From a virus: a stretch of 64,000 nt of DNA. The notes below the pieces were generated by a model, which saw only the letters and a list, made by a program, of their open reading frames with translations, had not been told where the DNA came from and searched no databases. Location of the stretch: positions 1 through 64,000 of the IMG/VR virus record IMGVR_UViG_3300042525_000901, one strand, 5' to 3'. A program made the position numbers and the translations under genes. Shown here in pieces: positions 49,633-57,800 of this stretch. Every line of letters begins with the position of its first letter. Position 1 is the first letter of the stretch.

Positions 49633-49848
49633 CTAGTACATCGCCTGTAGCACGCGCTCGGCTACCTCCGGATCATTCCCAAGACAATCGCCTTCGTCGT
49701 GAAAATAGCGCGGTTCCTCAGGTATTGCCCAGAATGCTTTCCCGCGTTTTTCAATAATGAAGGGCATATGATCGGGTTTGTCCGCTGCGAGCTGATCCGC
49801 GATCGCCTGTAGCTGTTCTAATTGGCTTGTCATTAAATTTCGTCCCAT
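49633..49848 (-). CDS. Small unknown protein
   Basis: 71 residues with an N-terminal helix (TSQLEQLQAIADQLAADKPDHMP) and a C-terminal helix. Its start overlaps the RNR stop by 16 bp, so it belongs to the RNR operon. Not recognised. Confidence 0.45.
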   Translation of the reverse strand: MGRNLMTSQLEQLQAIADQLAADKPDHMPFIIEKRGKAFWAIPEEPRYFHDEGDCLGNDPEVAERVLQAMY

Positions 49849-50879
49849 CCTGTGACGCTGCTGCTCATCATGTAGCTGGTAACTTGTGCCTCAAAAAAGT
49901 TCGCTTTGGTTGACCCGTCGGCCTTCGTGTCTGCGAATTTTTCGAGATGAGAATACGGGTTTTTGGTGAACACCTCATCAGCGTAAAGCGGCTGTAGCCC
50001 GATCGCCCGTAGCCGTTGGTTTGCTAAGTACTTGGTGTATTGTTCCGTGCTTTCTGATGTGATACCGAGAATGTCGTCTCCGATAATGTGGTTCGACCAC
50101 AAGCATTCGTGTTGCACCGCAGCATCAAACATTTCGTAAACGCGATCAACCGAATGAGTGAATGTTTGCATCGCCTCCGGGAGCATTTTCTGATACAGCC
50201 GAACGTGACTCAATTCGTCACGATTGATCATCTTAAAAATGTCGGCACTCCCTGGCATAAGCTGACGACTTGCCAGGTTGTAGTAAAAGCAAAATCCATT
50301 GTAGAAGTACAAGCCTTCTAGCAAGTAGTCCGCTACCAAAGCAGTAAAGTAATTCTCTTGCGTTGGGCTGTCAATGTACGCTTGGTACATCCCCGCAATA
50401 AACTTGCATCGATCGCGCAATACCGTATCTGTCCGCCAAAAGTCGTAAACATTTGATCGGCGATCGGAAGGAACGATCGTTTCAATCATGTACTGATATG
50501 ACTGATTATGCATCCCCTCTTGGCTGATTTGTTCTGCCATACACAGCGAAACTTCGGGAGCAGTAACGCTACTTTTAAGATGAGGAATGTTGCAAGTTTG
50601 AACTGAATCGAGAAACGTTAGGTAGCTAAGAATCCCGTCAAATGCACGGCGTTCTTTCGGCGTCAGATTGACGTAATCCGTCACGTCCGAGGTTAGGTCA
50701 AGCTTTTCGGGAATCCAAAAGTTCTGACGCATTTGCTTGTACAGCCCGACCGCCCAATTGTATCGAACATCGTTGAGCTGCATTAGGTTTGTTGTTTCAC
50801 CAAACCAGATTGTTCGGTGAATTGTATCGTCGTTTCCGTCTGGGTTGAAAATGAGATTGGGATGCATTGATTCAATCAT
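49833..50879 (-). CDS. Ribonucleotide reductase beta subunit (class I)
   Basis: 348 residues. The di-iron ligands are all in place: Asp91 in LDSVQ, Glu121 and His124 in EGMHNQSY, Glu188 in DYLLEGLY, and Glu222 and His225 in RDELSH. Tyr128 sits seven residues after Glu121, the place of the radical tyrosine. A complete beta subunit would make radicals for dNTP synthesis. No alpha subunit (NrdA) is in the window; it may lie elsewhere in the element or be supplied by the host. Confidence 0.9.
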   Translation of the reverse strand: MIESMHPNLIFNPDGNDDTIHRTIWFGETTNLMQLNDVRYNWAVGLYKQMRQNFWIPEKLDLTSDVTDYVNLTPKERRAFDGILSYLTFLDSVQTCNIPHLKSSVTAPEVSLCMAEQISQEGMHNQSYQYMIETIVPSDRRSNVYDFWRTDTVLRDRCKFIAGMYQAYIDSPTQENYFTALVADYLLEGLYFYNGFCFYYNLASRQLMPGSADIFKMINRDELSHVRLYQKMLPEAMQTFTHSVDRVYEMFDAAVQHECLWSNHIIGDDILGITSESTEQYTKYLANQRLRAIGLQPLYADEVFTKNPYSHLEKFADTKADGSTKANFFEAQVTSYMMSSSVTGWDEI

Positions 50880-50921
50880 TAAACTTCTGGGGAATGAGTG
50901 TGTACCTGCCAGACTTGTTGC

Positions 50922-51503
50922 TTAGGATATTTTCTGCCAACGATAACCCGCACATTTGTAGCCATACCGAAAGCTTCTCGCTAATGTTGATTTATGAACA
51001 TAAACATCTTTGGCCGCCTCCGCAATGGTTGGGTACACTTTTCCTGTGTCCAAGTTCTTTACGGGAGTTCTGCGAGGGGACTGATCTAAGACGTATTGCA
51101 CGTAATTTTCGCCCAAAAAAGCTGCGACAGCTTCTCGGTCTGCTCCGCACAGCAGAAAAGGATTTCGCTTCGCCACTCTGCGAACTGCTGTTGTTGAAAC
51201 GCCCTTGTCATAGCCCAGCTCTGCTCGGGATGTGTAGCGCTGCAATGCGTGGTAAGCCTGGTTTCGGCTTACCCCAAGAATTCGCGACCACTGAGCGACG
51301 GAAAACCGATCAATCTGCGGACACACAACACGGACATCCTCAGCTTTTGAGACTACCTGAGTGAGCGTCCGATCGTGCCCATCGCGATCGGGGTTTTTCT
51401 TTTGCCATTGCAGAAACAATCTCACGGCCTCCTGCGTGCCGTGGTAGCACACAAGGTCGTATATTTTATCCACCTCATCGGCTGTCCAACGCTTTCGAGC
51501 CAT
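50922..51503 (-). CDS. DNA-binding protein with NUMOD-like C-terminus
   Basis: 193 residues from the ATG at 51503 (TTG at 51518 is a weaker option). An N-terminal helical segment (ADEVDKIYDLVCYHGTQEAV), a helix-turn-helix-like part (FSVAQWSRILGVSRNQAYHALQRY), and a C-terminal NUMOD1-like repeat region (VKNLDTGKVYPTIAEAAKDVYVHKSTLARSFRYG). NUMOD domains occur with homing endonucleases, but no catalytic HNH or GIY-YIG motif is visible. It is a standalone transcription regulator or an endonuclease remnant. Confidence 0.65.
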   Translation of the reverse strand: MARKRWTADEVDKIYDLVCYHGTQEAVRLFLQWQKKNPDRDGHDRTLTQVVSKAEDVRVVCPQIDRFSVAQWSRILGVSRNQAYHALQRYTSRAELGYDKGVSTTAVRRVAKRNPFLLCGADREAVAAFLGENYVQYVLDQSPRRTPVKNLDTGKVYPTIAEAAKDVYVHKSTLARSFRYGYKCAGYRWQKIS

Positions 51504-51527
51504 CCTGCTTAACCCCAAAAGGGCGAA

Positions 51528-51550
51528 ATATACACAACAAACACATTGTA
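51528..51550 (-). promoter_or_regulatory. Early-type promoter
   Basis: Minus-strand TGTGTTTGTTGTG, then TATATT, 30 bp ahead of the 51503 start. A weaker member of the promoter family. Confidence 0.45.
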
Positions 51551-51676
51551 CGTTAATGCGCGTCGGGAGTGCTGAAATAAGTGCTGGACGTTGCCGTAGT
51601 TGAGTTGTGATGACAGGTCAAAGCATTCCAGGCGATTGCGTCAATATATAGATATCAAACATTTCAACGTGAGTAG

Positions 51677-53590
51677 ATGACAGCACGTAACGTATTGAGT
51701 GAGCTTCGATCGCTCTACGCAGACGCGGCGAAAAGCGCGGAAACCCCGATCGCCGATTCAAGCGCTGTGGCCGAAGCTCGGCTCAGTGCCATGTCTGTCG
51801 AAGCTCCTGCTTCCCCCCAACCTTTAACGCATTCGGATACCGTAATGGCAAAAGAACCGACAGCACCCCAGGCCGAAGCGGTCGATCCGGGTGCGACAAC
51901 TGAACCACTGAAGCACGACGCGCCTAGCGGCCTCGATACCGCTAATGATGACGAGATCGTCGTCAGCGCTGAGAACCTGCAAGCGATGGTGAACCTCAAA
52001 GCCTCGCAAGCGTTGGCATCGCACAAAGCCCAGATGGATGCTGAGAAAGAACGAATCGAGCGCGAAAAACAGGAGGCGATCAAAGCCGCTGAGTCGCTGT
52101 CTCACGCTGTTACCGAAGCCGAGAAACGCGCGGCAAAAGCTGAGAAAAACGCAATGCAACTCGGTCGCGTGTTTGAGGCCATGTCGCACGGTCAAGGCGT
52201 GCCGATCGGTGCGCTTGGACATGGGTTCGTTCCTGATGGTCACGGCCCCGTGATCAAAACCGATTCAGTCCCGGCCTACCATGCCGACGGTTTGGCTCGC
52301 GATTTCAAAAACCTGTTTGAGAACTCTCGAACGGTGATGGTTCCTGATCGCCTCTCGAACCGCACCTATTCCACTCGTGATACCGCCCAGCTTCGTGAAT
52401 TTGTCAGCACGACCGATCGCCACGCCCTCCGCTTGGGAATGGAGAAGATGATGGCTCGTGACGGCTTGCTGACCGGCGGTGCTCGCAAGCATGACATTAC
52501 CGCCCCGGTTGACGTTCCTCACCTTTATCGCGAGTTCATCTCGTCTGAGCTGCGTGAAACGTTTAACCCGCAACGAATCTTTCACCAGTTCGTCAAGCCG
52601 TACTCGCGACCTGACGCCGCCCCCGGCCAAACGGTAACGATTCCACGTATCCATCGCACGACCGCTGCTACAACCGCCTCGGCATGGAAGGCGACCTATC
52701 GCGGCGCGGTCAACACAAACCGTCAGCCGATCGAATCATCTAGCGTCATCATCCCGATCGAGATGTGGATGATGGGTACGGAGAACGTAGCCCCGATCGC
52801 CGTTTCCGAATTCGTGTTTGCCTCGTCGCTGACCGAGCTGTTGTCGGCAGTGAACGAAAACCTCAATCACAACTACCGTGATTGGGAAGACATGGTGATT
52901 CGTGAGATTTACTTTAGCTCCACTCGTAAGCTGTACAGCAATGACGGCGCGGTTGTGGATGCACCGGGCAGCGTGACCGCCGGTGGCACATTCACTTACG
53001 AGTTCCTGGTCAATCTGTGCGCTCGCATGGCAGAGGAGGGCGTGCCTCCGTACACCGCTGATGGTAAGTACATCCTCTGGGTGTCTCCGAAGCAGTTGGC
53101 GCAACTGAAGCTTTCGATCCAAGAAAGCCGCGCACCGAAGGATGACGTAGACATCAAAGCTCTGAGCGAGATGCTCATGCCGTCGATGAGCCTACCGAAC
53201 CAGTACACGCTGTCGGGTTACTCCGGTTCGTTCGCTGGTTTCCACATCTTCTCGTCTAACGCGGTTGGCGTTGCTGATTCCGGCACGGCTGGCGATATTG
53301 CAGTTCAAACTGAAACGACCGGCGCTGGCGCGAAACTCACCCGATCAGCGTTGGCCTTTGGTGGCGCTCCGGTTGGCAAAGTTGATGCCATGCCGTTCGA
53401 GATTGTTGAAGACGACTACCACCGCTTCAATAGCGAGCGTTCCTACATCTGGCGTTCTGCGTGCGGTGTTGCCGGTATCGACGTTGACCCCATCCGCACC
53501 CCGATCGCGGAAACCGAAGGCACTACGAGCCGCGCATCTGAGCAAGTAGGCGTTTACCGCGTCCATACCACCGACCTACCCGTCGCATAG
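51677..53590 (+). CDS. Major capsid protein with N-terminal scaffold domain
   Basis: 637 residues. The first 190 are charged and coiled-coil (DAEKERIEREKQEAIKAAESLSH), like a scaffold delta domain. The capsid part begins near 290: FISSELRETFNPQRIFHQFVKPYSRPD, then a HK97-type core with VTIPRIHRTTAATTASAWKATYRGAV, NENLNHNYRDWEDMVIREIYF, and a C-terminal AFGGAPVGKVDAMPFEIVEDDYHRF. A fused scaffold domain means no separate scaffold gene is needed. The upstream 173 bp (51504-51676) hold no further gene. Confidence 0.88.
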   Translation: MTARNVLSELRSLYADAAKSAETPIADSSAVAEARLSAMSVEAPASPQPLTHSDTVMAKEPTAPQAEAVDPGATTEPLKHDAPSGLDTANDDEIVVSAENLQAMVNLKASQALASHKAQMDAEKERIEREKQEAIKAAESLSHAVTEAEKRAAKAEKNAMQLGRVFEAMSHGQGVPIGALGHGFVPDGHGPVIKTDSVPAYHADGLARDFKNLFENSRTVMVPDRLSNRTYSTRDTAQLREFVSTTDRHALRLGMEKMMARDGLLTGGARKHDITAPVDVPHLYREFISSELRETFNPQRIFHQFVKPYSRPDAAPGQTVTIPRIHRTTAATTASAWKATYRGAVNTNRQPIESSSVIIPIEMWMMGTENVAPIAVSEFVFASSLTELLSAVNENLNHNYRDWEDMVIREIYFSSTRKLYSNDGAVVDAPGSVTAGGTFTYEFLVNLCARMAEEGVPPYTADGKYILWVSPKQLAQLKLSIQESRAPKDDVDIKALSEMLMPSMSLPNQYTLSGYSGSFAGFHIFSSNAVGVADSGTAGDIAVQTETTGAGAKLTRSALAFGGAPVGKVDAMPFEIVEDDYHRFNSERSYIWRSACGVAGIDVDPIRTPIAETEGTTSRASEQVGVYRVHTTDLPVA

Positions 53591-53593
53591 GCC

Positions 53594-53950
53594 ATGACTT
53601 ACACCCGAACCGAACTAGCCAATATGAGCGCTAACGAGGTTCGGGAACTAGCGTTAATGCTTGACCTTGAGTACGTCAACAAGACGGAAGCGATCGAACT
53701 GATCCTTGCGTCAGAATCGACGGAGCCAACAGAAGATCCGCTAGTTCTCGAACCCGAGCCAATCCCAAACTCCGAGCCCGCTTGCGAAATCAAGCCGGTT
53801 GCCTCGCAGTCACAATACCCTACGGAACTCCTGATCCGACTAGGTCAGCCGCTTTGCCGTACTTGTGGCGCTCCGAAGGCGACCGATCGCTACGGCCAAA
53901 TCGTTTGCGCGGCTGGAAATTCCGACACGTCCCAATGTCTCTTTAAGTAG
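53594..53950 (+). CDS. Head protein with SAP-like motif and zinc ribbon
   Basis: 118 residues. N-terminal SAP/HeH-like helices (LANMSANEVRELALMLDLEYVNKTEAIELIL), a proline- and glutamate-rich linker, and a C-terminal Cys pattern (LCRTCGAP, then CAAG and CLFK) that could bind zinc. It is 3 bp after the capsid gene. Capsid decoration or DNA contact is possible. Confidence 0.5.
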   Translation: MTYTRTELANMSANEVRELALMLDLEYVNKTEAIELILASESTEPTEDPLVLEPEPIPNSEPACEIKPVASQSQYPTELLIRLGQPLCRTCGAPKATDRYGQIVCAAGNSDTSQCLFK

Positions 53951-53956
53951 AACCTC

Positions 53957-55468
53957 ATGGCAGTCTCTATTACATTTGGCAAGCCGCCCGGTGTCTACGT
54001 CAGTGAAGGCGCTAGCGGTTTAATTCCCTCCGAATTTGCACGACAAGACCGGCTCTATCTTCTCGGTAGCGGCGCTGGCCCGATCGACGAAGCCGACCCG
54101 GATTTGTTCGCAACCCCAACTCAGGTCGTCAGCCTTGACGACGCTCAAGCTCGCTTTGGTGTTGGCAGTGCCTCAACGACCGGGCTATCGATCGGGCTGA
54201 TCTTCGATATCTTCGCAGCGGCGATCGTTCAGTTTGTCCGCGTTCCCGTTGGTCAGACGATCACGGTGACACCGACTGAAATCCATAACGGTGGCGTTGT
54301 CACTATTACGGTGTCTGGCGTTGTGTTCACCTATAACGTGAACACTGTTCACCATGCAAGCGTGTCGTCGTTCATCACTCAGCTTGTAGCAGCGATCAAC
54401 GACGAAGGCAGTTCGATCAACGGGTTGGTTGTTGCTTACGGCGCAACCGCTACCGACTTCTCCCTGCGATGGGTTGACCCGTCCGCACCGGGAACCGTCA
54501 CCATTACGGCCACCGGCAACACGGAGATCACCGCCACTGTTGACGCAACAGCCTCAGCGCCTTCGCTAGCCGATTATCTCTGGACAATCGAGAACGCTTT
54601 TGATCGAGATGAGCATAGCCAAGGATTCCTAGCTGCCCCTGAAGCGTTCGCCACGCTAGAAGCGAGCGATCGCACAGCACTCCGAATCGCGATGGAAGCT
54701 CATTGTGCCGAGGAAGGTTTCGATTGGTGTGCGCTAATCGACGCAGGCGATACGGACATCGCGACGGCTGCGAGTGAATCGGCTGGTTATGCCTCACCCC
54801 AAGGTCATAGCACCTTGCCGTTTTATCCGTACTTCGTCACCTTGTCCGGAGGCAATGTTCCGCAATCGGCGGCGGTTGCTGCTACCGCGTTTCGTCGGTG
54901 GCGTGAGCAAGGCTTCATCGAGCCGCCTGCTGGTGGTCAGTACCCCGTCCCGGTCGCCGGTCTCACCCGTCGCGTCACGTTTAACGAGTTCTCGGCTCAT
55001 TACGAATCGCTCAACGTTGCCCGCACCCTGCCGACGATCGGTACGGTGATCTACGGTTCCCGCACCCGCGCAACCGACCCGCGTTTCCTCTGGCTAAATG
55101 GCCGGATCATCGCCAATACAATCATCGGCACGCTACGTCGTCCCGCGTTGTGGAACTCGGTTGTATTCAGCGCGATCGACGGACGTGGTGCGCTTTTCCT
55201 TCGCATCCGTCAGACGATCGAGAATCTGCTTTATCGTCTCTGGCAAGCGGGCGGGCTGTATGGCGCAAACCCATCAGCGGCATATCTCGTGAATGTCTCC
55301 GCATCGAATAATCCCGATTTTGATATCCAGAATGGCGCGGTCAATGCTGACGTATATGTTGCGATTTCGCCCACGCTGGAAAAACTGGGAATCAACCTGA
55401 TCCGCACCGCGATCGGGCAAGTTCAGGCCGTTGCAGCATCTCTCGATACCAGTCGTTCTAACCTGTAG
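53957..55468 (+). CDS. Contractile tail sheath protein
   Basis: 503 residues. N-terminal PPGVYVSEGASGLIPSEF is the usual sheath start; the central inserted domain has Ig-like repeats (VTITATGNTEITATV); the C-terminal region (RQTIENLLYRLWQAGGLYG, YVNVSASNN-like, and ISPTLEKLGINLIRTAIGQVQAV) forms the conserved core that contracts. Presence of a sheath makes the particle a myovirus. Followed 5 bp later by the tube gene. Confidence 0.88.
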   Translation: MAVSITFGKPPGVYVSEGASGLIPSEFARQDRLYLLGSGAGPIDEADPDLFATPTQVVSLDDAQARFGVGSASTTGLSIGLIFDIFAAAIVQFVRVPVGQTITVTPTEIHNGGVVTITVSGVVFTYNVNTVHHASVSSFITQLVAAINDEGSSINGLVVAYGATATDFSLRWVDPSAPGTVTITATGNTEITATVDATASAPSLADYLWTIENAFDRDEHSQGFLAAPEAFATLEASDRTALRIAMEAHCAEEGFDWCALIDAGDTDIATAASESAGYASPQGHSTLPFYPYFVTLSGGNVPQSAAVAATAFRRWREQGFIEPPAGGQYPVPVAGLTRRVTFNEFSAHYESLNVARTLPTIGTVIYGSRTRATDPRFLWLNGRIIANTIIGTLRRPALWNSVVFSAIDGRGALFLRIRQTIENLLYRLWQAGGLYGANPSAAYLVNVSASNNPDFDIQNGAVNADVYVAISPTLEKLGINLIRTAIGQVQAVAASLDTSRSNL

Positions 55469-55473
55469 CCACC

Positions 55474-55929
55474 ATGCCTAGACCCCAAAACGCACGAACC
55501 GAATCCATGTTCGTTGTGACGATCTCCGGTATTCCGGGCTATGCCGAATACTGGCAAACCTGCGAAGGATTGGAAGACGAGGCCGACTCGGGAGACACCT
55601 ACAGCGACGGCCTGAATCGCACACTCAAGAATCTACCTGGCCCGCGCAAAGTAGCAAACTGTACGCTAACCAAAGCGTACGATCATGTTGCCGATCGCGC
55701 GGTGATGTCTTGGTACGATGTCTGGTGCGAAGGTGATGTCCCTCCGGTCACCGTCACGGTTCAGCCCGTCCGGTACTGCAACGAAGCACCCGAGCTTGAC
55801 GGTGAACCCATCGTCCTGCAAGGTTGCCGACCGACAAAGCTGACCCTCCCAAATATCGACAAAAAGTCATCGAACATCGCTATGCTGGGATTGGACTTGA
55901 CCGTTGAGCGTATCCAGTTTCCCCGCTAA
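55474..55929 (+). CDS. Tail tube protein
   Basis: 151 residues. It matches the general tube-protein layout: N-terminal FVVTISGIPGYAEYWQTCEG, a central DGLNRTLKNLPGPRKVANCTLTK, then WYDVWCEGDVPPVTVTV and a C-terminal PTKLTLPNIDKKSSNIAMLGLDLTVERIQF. Two Cys pairs are present. It builds the inner tube around the tape measure. Position after sheath is typical. Confidence 0.75.
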   Translation: MPRPQNARTESMFVVTISGIPGYAEYWQTCEGLEDEADSGDTYSDGLNRTLKNLPGPRKVANCTLTKAYDHVADRAVMSWYDVWCEGDVPPVTVTVQPVRYCNEAPELDGEPIVLQGCRPTKLTLPNIDKKSSNIAMLGLDLTVERIQFPR

Positions 55930-55948
55930 TCTCACCCGATAACACAAG

Positions 55949-56407
55949 ATGCCCATTCAACCTTTACCGACTGCTGTTGCGCCTGAGAACGTCGCCATGA
56001 ACGGCGCTCTTTCATGCGTAACCGAAATCCCGATCGCCACGGTGATCGCAGACGAGAAACGATACCGCCATTGCGAATTAGCTGATTGGTCGCACCTTGT
56101 CGAATTTAAGCTAGACGACCGATCGCGCACTCGCCCCAATTTGCTGCATAAGATTTGGTTCCGGGAGCTAACCGGGAAAGACTTCTTTGAGATGGCAAAT
56201 GGCGACGGCAGCGCGATCGACAAAACCCAATTTGTGATCGCCCGCCTCGCCACTCGCTTTGAGGGGAACTTCCCTGATTTTGGCGAGGTCAACCCGAACG
56301 CCCCCACTGAGTACGACATCAAGGGCATTCTGAATCGTATTCCGGCATGGCAAATCACGGCGATCTCAAAGGTCGTCGCGACGTTTCTTGACGCAGATTC
56401 CGAGTAA
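55949..56407 (+). CDS. Tail assembly chaperone, first frame
   Basis: 152 residues. Size, position after the tube and motif (IWFRELTGKDFFEMANG) fit tail assembly chaperones. Its 3' end overlaps a second frame (56334-56567) that could be reached by a shift of +1 or -2, the classic arrangement for these proteins. Slip sites could be TTTCTT at 56385-56390 or the codon before the stop at 56399. Confidence 0.65.
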   Translation: MPIQPLPTAVAPENVAMNGALSCVTEIPIATVIADEKRYRHCELADWSHLVEFKLDDRSRTRPNLLHKIWFRELTGKDFFEMANGDGSAIDKTQFVIARLATRFEGNFPDFGEVNPNAPTEYDIKGILNRIPAWQITAISKVVATFLDADSE

Positions 56408-56567
56408 CTTTGACGAGCTGTTTTTCGCTCGCGCAACCTACGCTATGAACGGCGGTAGCTTTTGCGGATTGCGAGAATATGAATCGATGCCTGTGTCGAA
56501 ATGGTTGCAGCTTTTGGGCATCCACAACGACGCGGTAGAAGAACAAAAACGGGCGGCTAAGGGATGA
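56388..56567 (+). CDS. Tail assembly chaperone, shifted-frame extension
   Basis: The frame is open from 56334 to the stop at 56565-56567, in the +1/-2 phase relative to the main gene. It encodes PSNFDELFFARATYAMNG and then GSFCGLREYESMPVSKWLQ, and has no ribosome binding site of its own. A frameshift fusion would give a longer chaperone of about 205 residues. It ends inside a terminator hairpin. Confidence 0.5.
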   Translation: MTQIPSNFDELFFARATYAMNGGSFCGLREYESMPVSKWLQLLGIHNDAVEEQKRAAKG

Positions 56568-56579
56568 GCCGCCCGTTTT
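56549..56579 (+). terminator. Terminator at the end of the head-tail operon
   Basis: ACGGGCGGCT and AGCCGCCCGT form a perfect 10-bp stem with an 8-nt loop, followed by TTT. It overlaps the shifted-frame stop. Confidence 0.85.
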
Positions 56580-56599
56580 CTTGTGTTGAGATTTAGAGG

Positions 56600-56734
56600 C
56601 TATTCACAAACGCCTAGCCACTCGCATTTCTCTTCAGGCGTGGGTTCTTCGGTACTGGTGGAAACGACCGCTAAAAAGAGCGTGTGGAGCGCGACTAGGG
56701 CGGTTAGGGCGAACAGGGCGATTAAGTATTTCAT
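56600..56734 (-). CDS. Small transmembrane peptide (44 aa)
   Basis: 44 residues from the ATG at 56734: one strongly hydrophobic N-terminal segment (LIALFALTALVALHTLFL) and an acidic Cys-containing tail. No obvious ribosome binding site. It is the distal gene of the KilA-N minus-strand cassette and could be a holin-like, toxin-like or sensor peptide. Confidence 0.4.
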   Translation of the reverse strand: MKYLIALFALTALVALHTLFLAVVSTSTEEPTPEEKCEWLGVCE

Positions 56735-56776
56735 GGGCTGACTAGGGTAAGGAATTCGGAAACAACGGCGCTAGGA

Positions 56777-57256
56777 TCAATCGTATGGAGTCACGTCATC
56801 CATTGCCGCGTCCCATGAGTTTTGGCGATGCCAAAGCATATCCCGGCGCAGTTCGTCGCGATTGTACTCGGATTGATTGAGCGCGTGCTTGAGTGAAGAC
56901 AACTCTTCCTGTAGTTCGACTTTGCCTTGGGTTAGCAGTTTCTCGATCATGGAGTAAACCCAAACCTCGAACGCAGCATTAAGCCACGCAGCCAGTTTTA
57001 AGGCGACTCGCGGATGAACCCATGTACCTTGCAGTTGCGGCGTACCACCTTGAACTTGCTGGATCAATTCCGTTATGGGAATTCCCATAACGGGCGAAAG
57101 TGCCTCTAGGTAAGCCTTTGTGGATTTCAATCGAAGAAAGTCAGCAAACAATCGACCATGACGCTGACACATTTCTGTTGCGTTCCAGTACCCATCAGAA
57201 CGAATGGTGATGGGTTTGCCGCTGTCGAAATACTCGCGAAAAACTGATAAACTCAT
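56777..57256 (-). CDS. Second KilA-N domain protein
   Basis: 159 residues. The KilA-N core is clear: ITIRSDGYWNATEMCQRHGRLFADFLRL, TKAYLEALSPVMGIPITEL, then QLQGTWVHPRVALKLAAWL. A C-terminal coiled coil (VELQEELSSLKHALNQSEYN) may dimerise it. It shares the IQQVQGGTPQ/VQGG motif and the internal palindrome with the 6303 gene, so the two are related. It lies in a minus-strand insertion between tail chaperone and tape measure. Confidence 0.85.
   Translation of the reverse strand: MSLSVFREYFDSGKPITIRSDGYWNATEMCQRHGRLFADFLRLKSTKAYLEALSPVMGIPITELIQQVQGGTPQLQGTWVHPRVALKLAAWLNAAFEVWVYSMIEKLLTQGKVELQEELSSLKHALNQSEYNRDELRRDMLWHRQNSWDAAMDDVTPYD
57070..57093. promoter_or_regulatory. Conserved palindrome inside the second KilA-N gene
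   Basis: CCGTTATGGG and CCCATAACGG are perfect inverted arms around AATT. Compared with the first KilA-N gene, the C-G pair is a T-A pair in both arms. Confidence 0.6.
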
Positions 57257-57352
57257 ATTGATTGCGTGGTTGGTACACGCATGACGATCGCCTTGGTAAT
57301 GCCGGATGCTGTCAACATCTGGCTAGGCGATCAAATACTTCATAATTTTACC
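57257..57352 (-). promoter_or_regulatory. Extended -10 promoter and structured leader, cassette 4
   Basis: On the minus strand TGGTAAAAT gives TAAAAT at 57345-57350. Outer stem GATCGCC with GGCGATC is perfect; inner hairpin is CCAGATG with CATCCGG. GCATTACCAA separates them as in cassette 3. Confidence 0.7.
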
Positions 57353-57408
57353 ACGACTTCCAGCAGGGTAAAACCCTATCTAGCTTGGGCAGAAGATTCC
57401 CCATATTT

Positions 57409-57440
57409 CAAAAAACAAACCCCACCGGGCTAGGGCGGGG
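57409..57440 (-). terminator. Minus-strand terminator
   Basis: CCCCGCC and GGTGGGG form a stem on the minus strand with one or two wobbles and a loop of about 7 nt, followed by TTTGTTTTTT. It ends the 57469-57798 gene. Confidence 0.8.
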
Positions 57441-57468
57441 TCTTCGCTGAATGGGCTGAGGGCGATCG

Positions 57469-57798
57469 CTAACTCTGACTTTCTGCGAGCATTTCCTTAA
57501 AACGCTTCGACAACGCCGCCTCAATATCGGTTCTGAGGATCAGGAGCTTGTCCACATCTTCCGAGGCTTGAATCACAAGTTCCTGGGCGATCGCGCTGTC
57601 GTTGCCTGAGAGCAAGTCCGCAATCATCAAAATAGGGTTAGGGTTCCCCGTATTGAGGATAGCGGCTTGCACGATATTAGCGGCAAACGCGCCTGACGAT
57701 ATACCGCCGTCGGCTGTGCCGTCCTCTAACTCAATGGGGATTGGTCGTTCTGACAGCCACGGGTCAAGCGCAGTTAGTACGGTTTCAGCAGTAAGCAT
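57469..57798 (-). CDS. Unknown small protein beside a methyltransferase
   Basis: 109 residues, mostly helical with DVDKLLILRTDIEAALSKRFKEML at the C-terminus. The stop of the methyltransferase is 2 bp upstream of its start, so the two are an operon. A partner or regulator of the methyltransferase is possible. Not recognised. Confidence 0.5.
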   Translation of the reverse strand: MLTAETVLTALDPWLSERPIPIELEDGTADGGISSGAFAANIVQAAILNTGNPNPILMIADLLSGNDSAIAQELVIQASEDVDKLLILRTDIEAALSKRFKEMLAESQS

Positions 57799-57800
57799 AA

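Noticed and set aside
51715-52243. Two long minus-strand ORFs over the capsid gene N-terminus
   Set aside because: They mirror the coiled-coil scaffold region; the plus-strand gene has clear capsid features.
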